Assembly: GCF_900112395.1 (NCBI RefSeq)
Contig: NZ_FOLN01000004.1
Location: forward strand, 124,001-188,000
Source of the DNA: Algibacter lectus
Lineage (GTDB): Bacteria > Bacteroidota > Bacteroidia > Flavobacteriales > Flavobacteriaceae
DNA: 64,000 nt
Direction: 5' to 3'
Shown here: positions 50,820-60,176 of the stretch, piece by piece
How the letters are laid out: the number at the start of each line of letters is the position of its first letter
How positions within the stretch are numbered: position 1 is the first letter of the stretch
Notes under the pieces: model-generated
Told to the model about the DNA's origin: nothing
Seen by the model: the letters and a program-made list of their open reading frames with translations, nothing else
Databases searched by the model: none
Made by a program: the position numbers and the translations under genes

Positions 50820-52133
50820 ATGGATTTAAAAGAAAAATTAGTATCATCTTTTTTAGCATTTGAGAACAACGTAGATCTTGACACTCAAATACATGATATT
50901 AGAAACGAAGCTATAAAAACGTTTGAAGAAAAAGGTTTTCCTTCTAAAAAGGAAGAAGCTTGGAAATACACCTCTTTAAATAGAATTTTAAAAGAAGACT
51001 ATAGTGTTTTCCCTAAACACGAAAACACAATCGATTATAAAGACGTAAAAAAATACTTTATTCACGATATAGACTCTTATAAAGTTATCTTTATAGATGG
51101 AAAATATTCGTCTTACCTATCTGAAACTACTCACGATGGTATAGATGTTTGTTTAATGTCTGCAGCTTTAACTAAGCCAAAATATCGTTTAGTTATAGAA
51201 AATTACTTTAACAAAGCGGCTACTAAAGATAGTTTACCATCTTTAAATACAGCATTTTCGCAAGAAGGCGCTTATATCCATATTCCAAAGAATAAATTGG
51301 TTTCAAAACCAATTCAAATTATACATTTCTCTACAGGAAGTGAAGCGGCAACTTTATCTCAACCACGTAATTTAATCGTTGTGGACGAGAACAGTCACGT
51401 TCAAATTATTGAGCGTCACCAAAGTTTAACCGACAACCCTGTACTTACAAATAGTGTTACCGAAATATTTGCTAACAAGCGTGCGATTGTGGATTATTAT
51501 AAAATTCAGAATGATAATTCTAACGCATCACTTATTGATAATACATTTATCAAACAAAAAAGAGAAAGTGTAGCGTCTGTACATACATTTTCTTTTGGAG
51601 GTAAGTTAATACGTAACAACCTTAACTTTTATCAAAACGGAGAGCGTATTGATTCTATATTGAAAGGCGTTACTATTATTGGAGAAAAACAACACGTAGA
51701 CCACAACACTTTAGTTCACCATATAGAACCAAACTGTGAAAGCCATCAAGATTACAAAGGTATTTTTGGAGACAGCTCAACAGGTGTTTTTAATGGTAAA
51801 ATTATTGTAGATAAAGAAGCGCAAAAAACAAACGCTTTTCAATCTAACAATAACATATTAGTAAGCGATAAGGCAACGATAAACAGCAAACCACAATTAG
51901 AAATATTTGCAGACGATGTAAAATGTTCTCACGGTTGTACTATTGGGCAATTAGACGAAAGCGCTATGTTCTACATGCAATCTCGTGGTATACCAGAGAA
52001 AGAAGCTAAAGCACTTTTAATGTATGCCTTTAGCAACAACGTTTTAAGTTCGGTTAAAATACCTGAAATGAAACAACGTATTACTAAAATTATTGCAAAC
52101 AAATTGGGTGTAAACATCGGATTCGATTTATAG
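50820..52133 (+). CDS. sufD: Fe-S cluster assembly protein SufD
   Basis: The 437-residue partner of SufB in the SufBCD scaffold. It shows the beta-helix core of the SufB/SufD family (HTFSFGGKLIRNNLNFY, HHIEPNCESHQDYKGIFG, GVFNGKIIVDKEAQKTNAFQ) and the conserved DVKCSHGCTIGQLDESAMFYMQSRG segment in parts. It lacks SufB's N-terminal extension, as expected. A terminator-like hairpin 25 bp downstream may separate it partly from sufS. Confidence 0.95.
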   Translation: MDLKEKLVSSFLAFENNVDLDTQIHDIRNEAIKTFEEKGFPSKKEEAWKYTSLNRILKEDYSVFPKHENTIDYKDVKKYFIHDIDSYKVIFIDGKYSSYLSETTHDGIDVCLMSAALTKPKYRLVIENYFNKAATKDSLPSLNTAFSQEGAYIHIPKNKLVSKPIQIIHFSTGSEAATLSQPRNLIVVDENSHVQIIERHQSLTDNPVLTNSVTEIFANKRAIVDYYKIQNDNSNASLIDNTFIKQKRESVASVHTFSFGGKLIRNNLNFYQNGERIDSILKGVTIIGEKQHVDHNTLVHHIEPNCESHQDYKGIFGDSSTGVFNGKIIVDKEAQKTNAFQSNNNILVSDKATINSKPQLEIFADDVKCSHGCTIGQLDESAMFYMQSRGIPEKEAKALLMYAFSNNVLSSVKIPEMKQRITKIIANKLGVNIGFDL

Positions 52134-52157
52134 TCTACATTTTAACCCTTATAATTT

Positions 52158-52203
52158 AAAAGTAATATTAGGAAAGCTCGTCTTTTGTAATGTTACTTTT
52201 TTG
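52158..52203 (+). terminator. Terminator-like hairpin between sufD and sufS
   Basis: AAAAGTAATATTA (52158-52170) pairs with TAATGTTACTTTT (52188-52200) with one wobble position and is followed by TT. It is weaker than the other terminators of the window and may only reduce expression of sufS and later genes. Confidence 0.5.
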
Positions 52204-52312
52204 TTTAAATCAAACTCGTAGCTAAGCTATAACGTTCGATTTCAAGAAAAAAAATAATAAACCCTTTACAGAAGGCACAATAAAGACCTTTTGTATTCAA
52301 ACGAAAAAAAAC

Positions 52313-53527
52313 ATGCTTGACGTATCCAAAATAAGAGCCGACTTCCCTATTCTATCTCGACAAGTAAACAATAAACCCTTGGTGTATTTTGATAATGCAG
52401 CAACATCACAAACGCCACAACCCGTTATAGATGTTATTGTAGATTATTATAGCAACTACAACGCAAACATACATAGAGGTGTGCATACATTAAGTCAAGA
52501 AGCGACAGATAAATACGAAATAGCGCGCCAAACTATACAAACGCATTTTAATGCGAAGCACGCCCATGAAATCATTTTCACTTCGGGTACAACCCATAGT
52601 ATAAACTTAGTGGCAAATGGCTTTTCTGCACTTCTTAAAAAAGAAGATGAAATTATTGTTTCTGCCTTAGAGCACCACAGTAATATTGTGCCATGGCAAA
52701 TGCTTTGTGAACGTACAGGTGCCGTTTTAAAAGTAATCCCGATGAATTTGGAAGGTGAACTTATTATGGAAACTTATGATAATTTACTTTCAGATAAAAC
52801 AAAACTAGTTTTTGTAAACCACATCTCAAATGCATTAGGTACTATTAACCCTATTGAATATATTATCAAAAAAGCACACGCTGTTGGAGCGGCTGTTTTA
52901 ATAGATGGCGCTCAATCTTGCCCACATATAAAACCCGACGTGCAAGCTTTAGATGTCGATTTTTATGTAGCATCTGCTCACAAAGTTTGTGGCCCAACAG
53001 GTGTTGGTATGCTTTACGGTAAAGAAGAATGGCTAAAAAAACTACCTCCTTATCAAGGTGGTGGTGAAATGATTGCAGAAGTTACATTTGAAAAAACAAC
53101 TTATGCCGACTTACCACATAAATTTGAAGCAGGAACACCTAACATTTGCGGAGGTATTGCCTTTGGAGCTGCTTTAGATTACATGAACAACATTGGTTTC
53201 GATAATATTGCAAGTTACGAAAACGAATTACTAGCCTATGCCACCGAACAATTATCGACAATAGAAGGTTTAAAATTTTACGGTACCGCTAAACATAAAA
53301 CATCGGTAATCTCTTTTAATTTAGAAGGTATTCACCCGTATGATGTAGGTACTATTCTAGATAAATTAGGTATTGCTGTAAGAACCGGGCACCACTGCGC
53401 ACAACCGATTATGGATTTTTACTGTATTCCAGGAACCATTCGTGCATCGTTTGCTTTTTATAATACAAAAGAAGAAATTGATGTTTTAGTTGAAGGTGTA
53501 AAAAAAGCAAAAATGATGCTGTCTTAA
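52313..53527 (+). CDS. sufS: Cysteine desulfurase SufS
   Basis: The 404-residue PLP enzyme takes sulfur from cysteine for cluster assembly. The PLP lysine is in ASAHKVCGPTGVG, the phosphate/cofactor region in HHSNIVPWQ, and the active cysteine in RTGHHCAQPIMDF. The LEHHSN and QSCPHIKPDVQ segments are typical of the group II (SufS/CsdA) enzymes that need SufE. It is 180 bp after sufD and 45 bp before the META-domain lipoprotein gene. Confidence 0.96.
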   Translation: MLDVSKIRADFPILSRQVNNKPLVYFDNAATSQTPQPVIDVIVDYYSNYNANIHRGVHTLSQEATDKYEIARQTIQTHFNAKHAHEIIFTSGTTHSINLVANGFSALLKKEDEIIVSALEHHSNIVPWQMLCERTGAVLKVIPMNLEGELIMETYDNLLSDKTKLVFVNHISNALGTINPIEYIIKKAHAVGAAVLIDGAQSCPHIKPDVQALDVDFYVASAHKVCGPTGVGMLYGKEEWLKKLPPYQGGGEMIAEVTFEKTTYADLPHKFEAGTPNICGGIAFGAALDYMNNIGFDNIASYENELLAYATEQLSTIEGLKFYGTAKHKTSVISFNLEGIHPYDVGTILDKLGIAVRTGHHCAQPIMDFYCIPGTIRASFAFYNTKEEIDVLVEGVKKAKMMLS

Positions 53528-53572
53528 ATTAGTTTGGCTTCATTTTTGAAACCAAATTATAAAAAATAAAAC

Positions 53573-53965
53573 ATGAAAATATTAAGTACTTTACTTTTCG
53601 CGATGCTCGTTATAACATCATGCGGAAACAAACCGAATGCGGAAAAGCTATCAGGTGAATTTCATATTATATCGCTAGATCAAAACTCGGAATTGCCAGA
53701 AAACCTAACCATCACTTTTGATGCCGAAACTAAAAAGATATCGGGTTTTTCAGGATGTAATAATTTCTTTGGTAGCTTTACCGTAACAGATGGTGTTTTA
53801 CAATTTGGCCAAATGGGATCTACTAGAAAAATGTGCGCTGGAGATGCTAATAAAATTGAAACTGAAATGCTACAGATGCTTTCTAAAGTTAATACGTTTT
53901 CATTTGAAAATGATACATTGAACTTAAAAGTAGATGACGCTATTTTATTAAAAGCAAAAAAATAA
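53573..53965 (+). CDS. META-domain lipoprotein (HslJ-like)
   Basis: The 130-residue protein has a lipoprotein signal with ITSC (C17) and a META domain: ISGFSGCNNFFGSF and QFGQMGSTRKMCAGD are the family's hallmarks, as in HslJ, a heat-shock linked outer-membrane protein of E. coli. The function of META domains is poorly known. It lies between sufS and sufE; whether it belongs to cluster assembly or is a passenger is unclear, but it is the second lipoprotein in the set. Confidence 0.85.
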   Translation: MKILSTLLFAMLVITSCGNKPNAEKLSGEFHIISLDQNSELPENLTITFDAETKKISGFSGCNNFFGSFTVTDGVLQFGQMGSTRKMCAGDANKIETEMLQMLSKVNTFSFENDTLNLKVDDAILLKAKK

Positions 53966-54114
53966 TTCAACTTAAGTTTTCTTTTCAGTGATAAAAACCT
54001 GAAAGCCCTTTGCACCACTCTAGACCACGTTGTTCTTCTTCCGAAGAAAAAAAATCAACACAGAAAGAGCAACCTATCTTTTAGGAAAACATTGAAAAGC
54101 AACTTCTATTATTG

Positions 54115-54122
54115 TATTTTTG
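54115..54122 (+). promoter_or_regulatory. Probable internal promoter for sufE and following genes (TATTTTTG)
   Basis: TATTTTTG lies 17 nt before the GTG start of sufE in the 173-bp gap after the META gene, suggesting that sufE, the MIP18 gene and DUF2480 form a separate transcript or have an added start. Confidence 0.65.
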
Positions 54123-54139
54123 TATAAAAATTTGTTATT

Positions 54140-54562
54140 GTGACTATTGAAGCTATTCAAAACGAAATAATTGACGAATTCTCAATGTTTGAAGACTGGG
54201 AAGAACGTTACCAATACATGATTGATTTAGGGAAAGATTTACCTATAATTAACGATCAATATAAAACTGAAAGCAACATTATTAAAGGTTGCCAAAGTAA
54301 AGTTTGGGTACATGCCGAATTAAACGACGATAAAATAGAATTTACCGCAGATAGTGACGCTATTATTACTAAAGGTATTATTGCTATTTTAATTCGTGTT
54401 TTTAACGATCAGCACCCAAAAGATATTATTGATGCCAACACCGATTTTATTGATAAAATTGGATTAAAAGAACATTTGTCTCCAACCAGAGCAAATGGTT
54501 TAGTAAGCATGATAAAGCAATTAAAATTGTATGCTATAGCTTACCAAACGCAAATAAAATAA
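54140..54562 (+). CDS. sufE: Sulfur acceptor SufE
   Basis: The 140-residue protein accepts sulfur from SufS and passes it to the scaffold. Visible are FEDWEERYQYMIDLGKDLP and the sulfur-accepting cysteine in IIKGCQSKVWV, both standard. It starts with GTG (VTIEAIQNEIIDEF, read as fMet), since no ATG fits the family start. It is followed by the MIP18 and DUF2480 genes with about 40 bp spacing. Confidence 0.95.
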   Translation: MTIEAIQNEIIDEFSMFEDWEERYQYMIDLGKDLPIINDQYKTESNIIKGCQSKVWVHAELNDDKIEFTADSDAIITKGIIAILIRVFNDQHPKDIIDANTDFIDKIGLKEHLSPTRANGLVSMIKQLKLYAIAYQTQIK

Positions 54563-54601
54563 TAAGATTTTCGTTTTCACGGAAATAAAAACAATTAAAA
54601 A

Positions 54602-54928
54602 ATGAGCGAAACAACCATAGATACAGCCGAATTAGGCGAAAAAATAGTTAACGTCCTAAAAACTATTTACGATCCAGAAATACCTGTTGACATTTACGAA
54701 CTTGGTTTAATTTACGATGTATTTGTAAATGAAGATTACGACGTAAAAATATTAATGACTCTAACAACTCCAAACTGCCCAGTAGCAGAAACATTGCCTT
54801 TAGAGGTTGAAGAAAAAGTAAAATCTTTAAACGAAGTAAAGGGTGCCGAAGTTGAAATTACTTTCGATCCACCATGGACACAAGATTTAATGAGCGAAGA
54901 AGCAAAATTAGAGCTTGGAATGCTTTAA
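54602..54928 (+). CDS. MIP18/DUF59-family Fe-S assembly protein (SufT-like)
   Basis: The 108-residue protein is a DUF59 domain (TIYDPEIPVDIYELGLIYDV, MTLTTPNCPVAETLP with the conserved cysteine, VEITFDPPWTQDLM). Such proteins act in maturation of Fe-S proteins, as SufT in Staphylococcus, or as PaaD in phenylacetate breakdown; the suf context favours maturation. It is part of the sufE run. Confidence 0.92.
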   Translation: MSETTIDTAELGEKIVNVLKTIYDPEIPVDIYELGLIYDVFVNEDYDVKILMTLTTPNCPVAETLPLEVEEKVKSLNEVKGAEVEITFDPPWTQDLMSEEAKLELGML

Positions 54929-54966
54929 AATTAGTATTAAGTTTCTACTACATTTTCTAAATAATT

Positions 54967-55473
54967 ATGGCAGACGAAATAATTAATCGCGTTGCGAATA
55001 GTAAATTAATCACGGTTAATCTTGAAGATTATTATCCTCAGGGCAACCGTGTTCTTTTTGATATCAAAGATTGGCTTTTTGAAGGCTTTGTTTTGCGTGA
55101 AAAAGATTTTAGAGCTCACGCATTAGAATTTAATTGGGAACAATACCAAGGTGCATATATAGCCTTAACATGCAGTACAGATGCAATTGTACCAGGCTGG
55201 GCCTACATGCTTTTAAGTATTCACTTAGAGCCTTTTGCTAAAAAAATTATTATTGGTAACTTAGACAATCTAGAAACAGCTATCTATCAAGATGTTATTA
55301 ACGCTCTAGATGTTAGCGAGTTTAAAGACAAACCCATTATTATAAAAGGCTGTTCTAAAAAACCAGTGCCACAAAATGCTTATATTATGTTGGCCAATAA
55401 GTTGCAACCTTTTGCAAAATCTATTATGTACGGCGAAGCTTGCTCTTCGGTACCGCTTTATAAAAAGAAATAA
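54967..55473 (+). CDS. DUF2480 family protein
   Basis: The 168-residue protein matches DUF2480, a Bacteroidetes-specific family found regularly next to suf genes. The NWEQYQGAYIALTCSTDAIVP-type core (conserved CSTDAIVPGWAYMLL) and KGCSKKPVPQNAYI with a cysteine are its features. It has no signal peptide or membrane segment. Function unknown; location suggests a role in Fe-S metabolism. Confidence 0.88.
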   Translation: MADEIINRVANSKLITVNLEDYYPQGNRVLFDIKDWLFEGFVLREKDFRAHALEFNWEQYQGAYIALTCSTDAIVPGWAYMLLSIHLEPFAKKIIIGNLDNLETAIYQDVINALDVSEFKDKPIIIKGCSKKPVPQNAYIMLANKLQPFAKSIMYGEACSSVPLYKKK

Positions 55474-55567
55474 TTCCCAAATTTATTGTGACTTCCATAC
55501 AAAAACTGCGTCTAATTAACGGATGCATTTTGTATAGCCTCCTTATAAACACAGTTTAAATTTAACT

Positions 55568-55575
55568 TATATTTG
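55568..55575 (+). promoter_or_regulatory. Probable -7 box for the DUF3078 gene (TATATTTG)
   Basis: TATATTTG lies 25 nt before the ATG at 55601. Confidence 0.65.
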
Positions 55576-55600
55576 CACGAAAATTAAAACAAACTAAAAA

Positions 55601-56527
55601 ATGAAAAAAACGTTATTATTACTTGCACTATCTATCGGACTGTTTTCGGTAAATGCACAAACTAAAGAAGAATTACACGCACAAAAAGCAGAAAAACAAG
55701 CTATTGCAGATGCTGCTCAAGGTGAAGCAAATGCTTTACAAGCTCAAATTGATGCACTTCCAGGTTGGAGAAAAGGTGCTTTTGGTACTATTGGTGGTAA
55801 CTTATCTAACTTTAGCAACTGGTATTCTCAAGGTACACCAAACAACTCTTCGGGAACTATAGGTTTTACTTTAAATGCTTATGCGAACTTAATTGAAGAT
55901 GATTTTTTCTGGAGAAACTCGTTAAACACAAATTTAAACTGGGTGAAATTAGACGACAAAGATAACCCTACTGATGATGACAGCTTTAACCCAACAACGG
56001 ATGTTTTCAACATCTCTTCTTTATACGGTAGAAATGTTACTAAAACATTAGCTATTTCTGGTTTAGCAGAGTATAGAACAACTATATTAGATAACTTTAA
56101 TGACCCTGGATATTTAGACCTTGGTGTTGGTGCTACATGGACACCTATTCAAAACTTAATCGTGGTGATCCACCCATTAAACTACAACTTTGTATTTGCT
56201 GATGGTGACTCAGTTTTCGAATCGTCTTTAGGCGCTAAAATAGTTGCAGATTATACAAGACAAATTGGTGCAATAAACTTTAAAACTAATTTATCTACTT
56301 TCCAAAGTTATAAATCTGGAGACCTATCTAACATTACCTGGACAAACTCTTTTAGCTACACACTATGGAAAATGATTGGTGTTGGTTTCGATTTTGGTTT
56401 AAGAAGCAACAAACAAGAAGCGCTTAACTATTCTATCGAAACGTTAGGTAACACTACTGAAACTTTTGATTCTGTAGATAACAAATTACAATCTTACTAT
56501 ACTGTTGGTTTAAGTTATAAATTCTAA
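55601..56527 (+). CDS. DUF3078 family outer-membrane protein
   Basis: The 308-residue protein has a signal peptide (MKKTLLLLALSIGLFSVNA, cleaved near QTKE), a short coiled-coil-like stretch (about 22-50, KAEKQAIADAAQGEANA) and a DUF3078 barrel (GGNLSNFSNWYSQGTPN at the start, repeated alternation to VGLSYKF at the end, terminal phenylalanine). It is probably an outer-membrane barrel of unknown function; Bacteroidetes carry many. It is independent of the suf genes, with its own box and terminator. Confidence 0.85.
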   Translation: MKKTLLLLALSIGLFSVNAQTKEELHAQKAEKQAIADAAQGEANALQAQIDALPGWRKGAFGTIGGNLSNFSNWYSQGTPNNSSGTIGFTLNAYANLIEDDFFWRNSLNTNLNWVKLDDKDNPTDDDSFNPTTDVFNISSLYGRNVTKTLAISGLAEYRTTILDNFNDPGYLDLGVGATWTPIQNLIVVIHPLNYNFVFADGDSVFESSLGAKIVADYTRQIGAINFKTNLSTFQSYKSGDLSNITWTNSFSYTLWKMIGVGFDFGLRSNKQEALNYSIETLGNTTETFDSVDNKLQSYYTVGLSYKF

Positions 56528-56553
56528 TAACTTTTTCCTTAACGGAAGAAACG

Positions 56554-56588
56554 AAAAACGCACATCGATTGATGTGCGTTTTTTTTGT
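56554..56588. terminator. Bidirectional terminator between DUF3078 and the PBP gene
   Basis: AAAAACGCACATC (56554-56566) pairs with GATGTGCGTTTTT (56571-56583), loop GATT, with A and T runs on the two sides. The two genes converge on it. Confidence 0.9.
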
Positions 56589-56593
56589 TTCAA

Positions 56594-58849
56594 CTATTTT
56601 TTATTCCCCTTAAATTTCCGTTGTTTCTTTTTACTACTGAAAATTCTTTTTAAGAACCCATCTCGTTTTTCTTCATTACAATCAAGATCAGAAACCACCT
56701 CATCGGTAGGTGTTTCAAAACGACTTTTTGTTATACCGTCGTATTTAGAGTCTTTATTCAATTTAGAATAAAACCTAGCAAATATAGGAAGTGCGGAATT
56801 TGCGCCTTGCCCTAGTCCTGTTGTTCTAAAACCAATCGCTTGATTATCGTTTCCAACCCAAGTTACAGTTACTAATTTGGGCGTAATACCAACAAACCAA
56901 CCATCTTTATTATCTTGCGTAGTTCCTGTTTTTCCGGCAATATCATTATTTAAACTATACGTTGATCTTAATCTAGATGCTGTACCCTTATTAACAGTAG
57001 ATTGCATTATTTCTAACATAACCTGCCTTGTGTAATCTTTAAAAGCAGGCTCAGCTTCTTCTGGCTTAAACTCTGCTATAATTCTACCGTTTCTATCTGT
57101 AACTTTAGTAATAGCGTAAGGCGTTACTGGTTTGCTATCGTTTACATAACTAGCATAAGCTCCCGTAAGTTCCTTTAAGTTAATTTCCGCAACACCAAGC
57201 GCTATAGAAGGTAAATTGGGCAACTCTTTTTTAATACCTATTCGTTTTGCTTGCTCTAATACCTTCGGAATTCCAACTTCATTTAAAACCTTTACAGCAA
57301 TAGTATTAACAGAATTACTTAAAGCCATCTCTAGATTATAATTAAGATGTGGATCTTCGTTTTCACCTCCAGAATTTGAAGGCGTCCAATTATTAAAATT
57401 ACTATAAGTAACCTCAGCTAAAGAAAAATAAGTACAAGGTTTCATACCATTCTCAATAGCGGCTGTGTAAACAAAAGGCTTAAACGTAGAACCTACTTGG
57501 CGCTCACTTTGCGACACATGATCGTATTTAAAATAACGATAATCAATACCTCCAATATAACTTCTTATCGCTCCTGTTTTTGGCTCAACACTTAACATAC
57601 CTGTATTTAAAAATTTTAAATAATGCTGTAAACTATCGATAACACTTGCTTTTTTAATAGTATCTCCTTCCCATTGAAACAATTCAGTATCCTGCTTAAT
57701 AGAGAGTGAGTCTCTAATTTGAGCTTCAGTTAAACCAGCTTCTTTATACAGTTTATATTGTGGTGTTTTTTTTAAAGCAGCATCTATTAATTGCTTATTC
57801 TTTTGCCATGGCGCTACATTTCCGTAAGAACGCTCAAAACTACTTTGCAACGCTATAAGATGCTCTTTCATAGCTTCTTCTGCCATTTTTTGCATACCCA
57901 CATCCAAAGTGGTGTGCACTATAAGTCCGTCCCGATATAAATCGTAAGACTCTCCATTAGGCTTTTTTATACTATCTAAAATAACCGCTAATTCCTTTTT
58001 AACCTGCGCTCTAAAATAAGGCGCAATACCCACATCATGGTTAAACGATTTATAATCTAACCCCAAAGGTTTATCAGCATAAAACGCAGCAGTATCCTGC
58101 GGCATATTTCCGTATTTAAACATTTGGTTAAGTACAACATTACGTCTATCTACACTTCGTTCTGGATGTAATCTTGGATTGTAATAATTATTAGCTTTTA
58201 AAGAACCTACCAAAGCAGCAGCTTCATCTATAGAAAGCTCAAACGCTGGTTTATTAAAAAATTTACGTGCGGCACTTTCAATACCATAAGTATTATCAGG
58301 AAAAGGCACTGTATTAAAATACATGGTAAGAATCTCATGTTTAGAGTAAATGGTCTCAATACGTTTCGCTATAATAGATTCTCGAAACTTATTAATAACC
58401 ATACTAAAAAAGCGATAATTGTTTCTTCCGTATAGATTTTTTGCTAACTGCAAGGTTATGGTACTTCCGCCTCCAGCAGATTTATCTTGAAGTAAAATGC
58501 TTTTCACAAAAACCCGCATTAAACTCACGTTATCAATACCGTCGTGTTCAAAAAAACGAACATCTTCGGTATTAACTAAGGCATCAATAAGATGTTTTGG
58601 TAAATCTTCAAAATGCAACGGTTGCCTATCGTAAACATAATATTTACCGATAAGTTTCCCTTCTTGATCTAAAACCTGAGTAGCTTCTTCCTGCTTAATA
58701 AAACTTAATTCTGCAGATGTTGGCACTTTACCAAAAGCCCCTAAATAAATACTGATGTAGAGGCCTATAAAAAATACTAAAACGGAAATGAAACCAACAA
58801 GAGCCAGTTTCACCCATTTATTTCTAAATAAACTTTTAAGTAATGCCAT
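56594..58849 (-). CDS. Class A penicillin-binding protein 1A (transglycosylase/transpeptidase)
   Basis: The 751-residue protein has one N-terminal transmembrane helix (about 14-36) and a transglycosylase domain (NTEDVRFFEHDGID at about 93-106, AGGGSTITLQLAKNL), followed by a transpeptidase domain with SxxK in VGSTFKPF (near 455), SxN in LSNSVNTIAV (near 511) and KTGTT in AGKTGTTQDN (near 640). It polymerises and cross-links peptidoglycan in the periplasm, anchored in the inner membrane. It follows hflX by 12 bp on the same strand. Confidence 0.95.
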   Translation of the reverse strand: MALLKSLFRNKWVKLALVGFISVLVFFIGLYISIYLGAFGKVPTSAELSFIKQEEATQVLDQEGKLIGKYYVYDRQPLHFEDLPKHLIDALVNTEDVRFFEHDGIDNVSLMRVFVKSILLQDKSAGGGSTITLQLAKNLYGRNNYRFFSMVINKFRESIIAKRIETIYSKHEILTMYFNTVPFPDNTYGIESAARKFFNKPAFELSIDEAAALVGSLKANNYYNPRLHPERSVDRRNVVLNQMFKYGNMPQDTAAFYADKPLGLDYKSFNHDVGIAPYFRAQVKKELAVILDSIKKPNGESYDLYRDGLIVHTTLDVGMQKMAEEAMKEHLIALQSSFERSYGNVAPWQKNKQLIDAALKKTPQYKLYKEAGLTEAQIRDSLSIKQDTELFQWEGDTIKKASVIDSLQHYLKFLNTGMLSVEPKTGAIRSYIGGIDYRYFKYDHVSQSERQVGSTFKPFVYTAAIENGMKPCTYFSLAEVTYSNFNNWTPSNSGGENEDPHLNYNLEMALSNSVNTIAVKVLNEVGIPKVLEQAKRIGIKKELPNLPSIALGVAEINLKELTGAYASYVNDSKPVTPYAITKVTDRNGRIIAEFKPEEAEPAFKDYTRQVMLEIMQSTVNKGTASRLRSTYSLNNDIAGKTGTTQDNKDGWFVGITPKLVTVTWVGNDNQAIGFRTTGLGQGANSALPIFARFYSKLNKDSKYDGITKSRFETPTDEVVSDLDCNEEKRDGFLKRIFSSKKKQRKFKGNKK

Positions 58850-58861
58850 ATGTGGTTTTCT

Positions 58862-60079
58862 CTATTCCATATCTTCATAATCGTAGTCCGGATACAAAAA
58901 TTGATTGTATGGAAAACGAGTTACATGGATTTCACGAACCTCATCGTAAACGCGCTTTTTAAAATCTTCTAAGTTCTTTTTGTTGAGTGCAGAGATAAAA
59001 AGTGCATTGTTACCAACTTTACTCATCCAAGTACTCTTCCACTCATCTAAACTATAGTGTCTTGCACCACGTTCTGTTTCTAAATCATCATCGTCTAAAT
59101 GTTCTGCACTATAAGCATCAATTTTATTGAAAACCATAATAGTTGGTTTATCGCCACTTTTAATTTCACCTAAAATTTTCTCTACAGAAGCAATATGTTC
59201 CTCAAAATTTGGATGAGAAATATCTACAACATGCAACAGTAAATCAGCTTCACGAACCTCATCTAGTGTACTTTTAAAACTATCGACCAGTTGTGTCGGT
59301 AATTTTCTAATAAACCCAACGGTATCAGATAAAAGAAATGGTAAATTCTGAATAACCACTTTACGCACCGTAGTATCTAGGGTTGCAAAAAGTTTGTTTT
59401 CAGCAAAAACATCACTTTTACTAATCACGTTCATTAAAGTAGACTTACCAACGTTGGTGTACCCCACAAGCGCAACACGAACCATTTTACCACGGTTACC
59501 ACGTTGCACAGCCATTTGCTTATCTATAATTTTAATACGGTCTTTAAGCAATGCTATTTTGTCGCGAACAATACGTCTATCCGTTTCTATTTCTGTTTCA
59601 CCAGGTCCGCGCATACCAATACCACCTTTTTGGCGCTCAAGGTGAGTCCACATACCACGTAAACGCGGTAGTAAATATTGGCATTGTGCCAATTCTACTT
59701 GCGTACGAGCATAACTCGTTTGTGCACGTTGTGCAAAAATATCGAGTATTAAATTCGTTCTATCTAAAACTTTTACATTTAAGATTTTACTAATATTTCG
59801 CTCTTGTGCCGACGATAATTCGTCATCAAAAATAGCTGTGGTTATATCGTTTTCTTCAATAAATACGCGTACATCTTCTATTTTACCTGTACCAATAAAA
59901 GTTTTAGGATTAGGCATATCCATTTTTTGCGTAAAACGCTTTATGGCATACCCACCTGCGGTATAGGTTAAAAACTCTAACTCATCTAAATATTCTTTAG
60001 ATTTTTCTTCGTCTTGTTCTTTAGTAATCACGCCTATTAACACTGCGCGTTCTAAAGAAATATCTTTCTCTTCTATCAT
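58862..60079 (-). CDS. hflX: GTPase HflX
   Basis: The 405-residue ribosome-associated GTPase. The N-terminal domain (GTGKIEDVRVFIEEND, TAIFDDELSSAQERNIS) and the middle linker (MRGPGETEIETDRR) are HflX-specific; the G domain has GYTNVGKSTLMN, DTVGFIRKLP and FNKIDAY. HflX splits or rescues stalled 70S ribosomes under stress in E. coli. The start at 60079 is the only one fitting the family; TAACTTTG lies 4 nt before it. The gene leads an operon with the PBP gene. Confidence 0.95.
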   Translation of the reverse strand: MIEEKDISLERAVLIGVITKEQDEEKSKEYLDELEFLTYTAGGYAIKRFTQKMDMPNPKTFIGTGKIEDVRVFIEENDITTAIFDDELSSAQERNISKILNVKVLDRTNLILDIFAQRAQTSYARTQVELAQCQYLLPRLRGMWTHLERQKGGIGMRGPGETEIETDRRIVRDKIALLKDRIKIIDKQMAVQRGNRGKMVRVALVGYTNVGKSTLMNVISKSDVFAENKLFATLDTTVRKVVIQNLPFLLSDTVGFIRKLPTQLVDSFKSTLDEVREADLLLHVVDISHPNFEEHIASVEKILGEIKSGDKPTIMVFNKIDAYSAEHLDDDDLETERGARHYSLDEWKSTWMSKVGNNALFISALNKKNLEDFKKRVYDEVREIHVTRFPYNQFLYPDYDYEDME

Positions 60080-60083
60080 AATA

Positions 60084-60091
60084 CAAAGTTA
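60084..60091 (-). promoter_or_regulatory. -7 box for hflX 4 nt before the start codon (TAACTTTG)
   Basis: On the minus strand TAACTTTG is followed by TATT and the ATG at 60079, predicting leaderless mRNA. Confidence 0.6.
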
Positions 60092-60176
60092 CACAATTGC
60101 GTTGATTTTATTTTTAATATTTTTAAGCCTATTTTTTAATTTTCAATACTTTTTTAAGTGTTCATTTTAAAGATAT

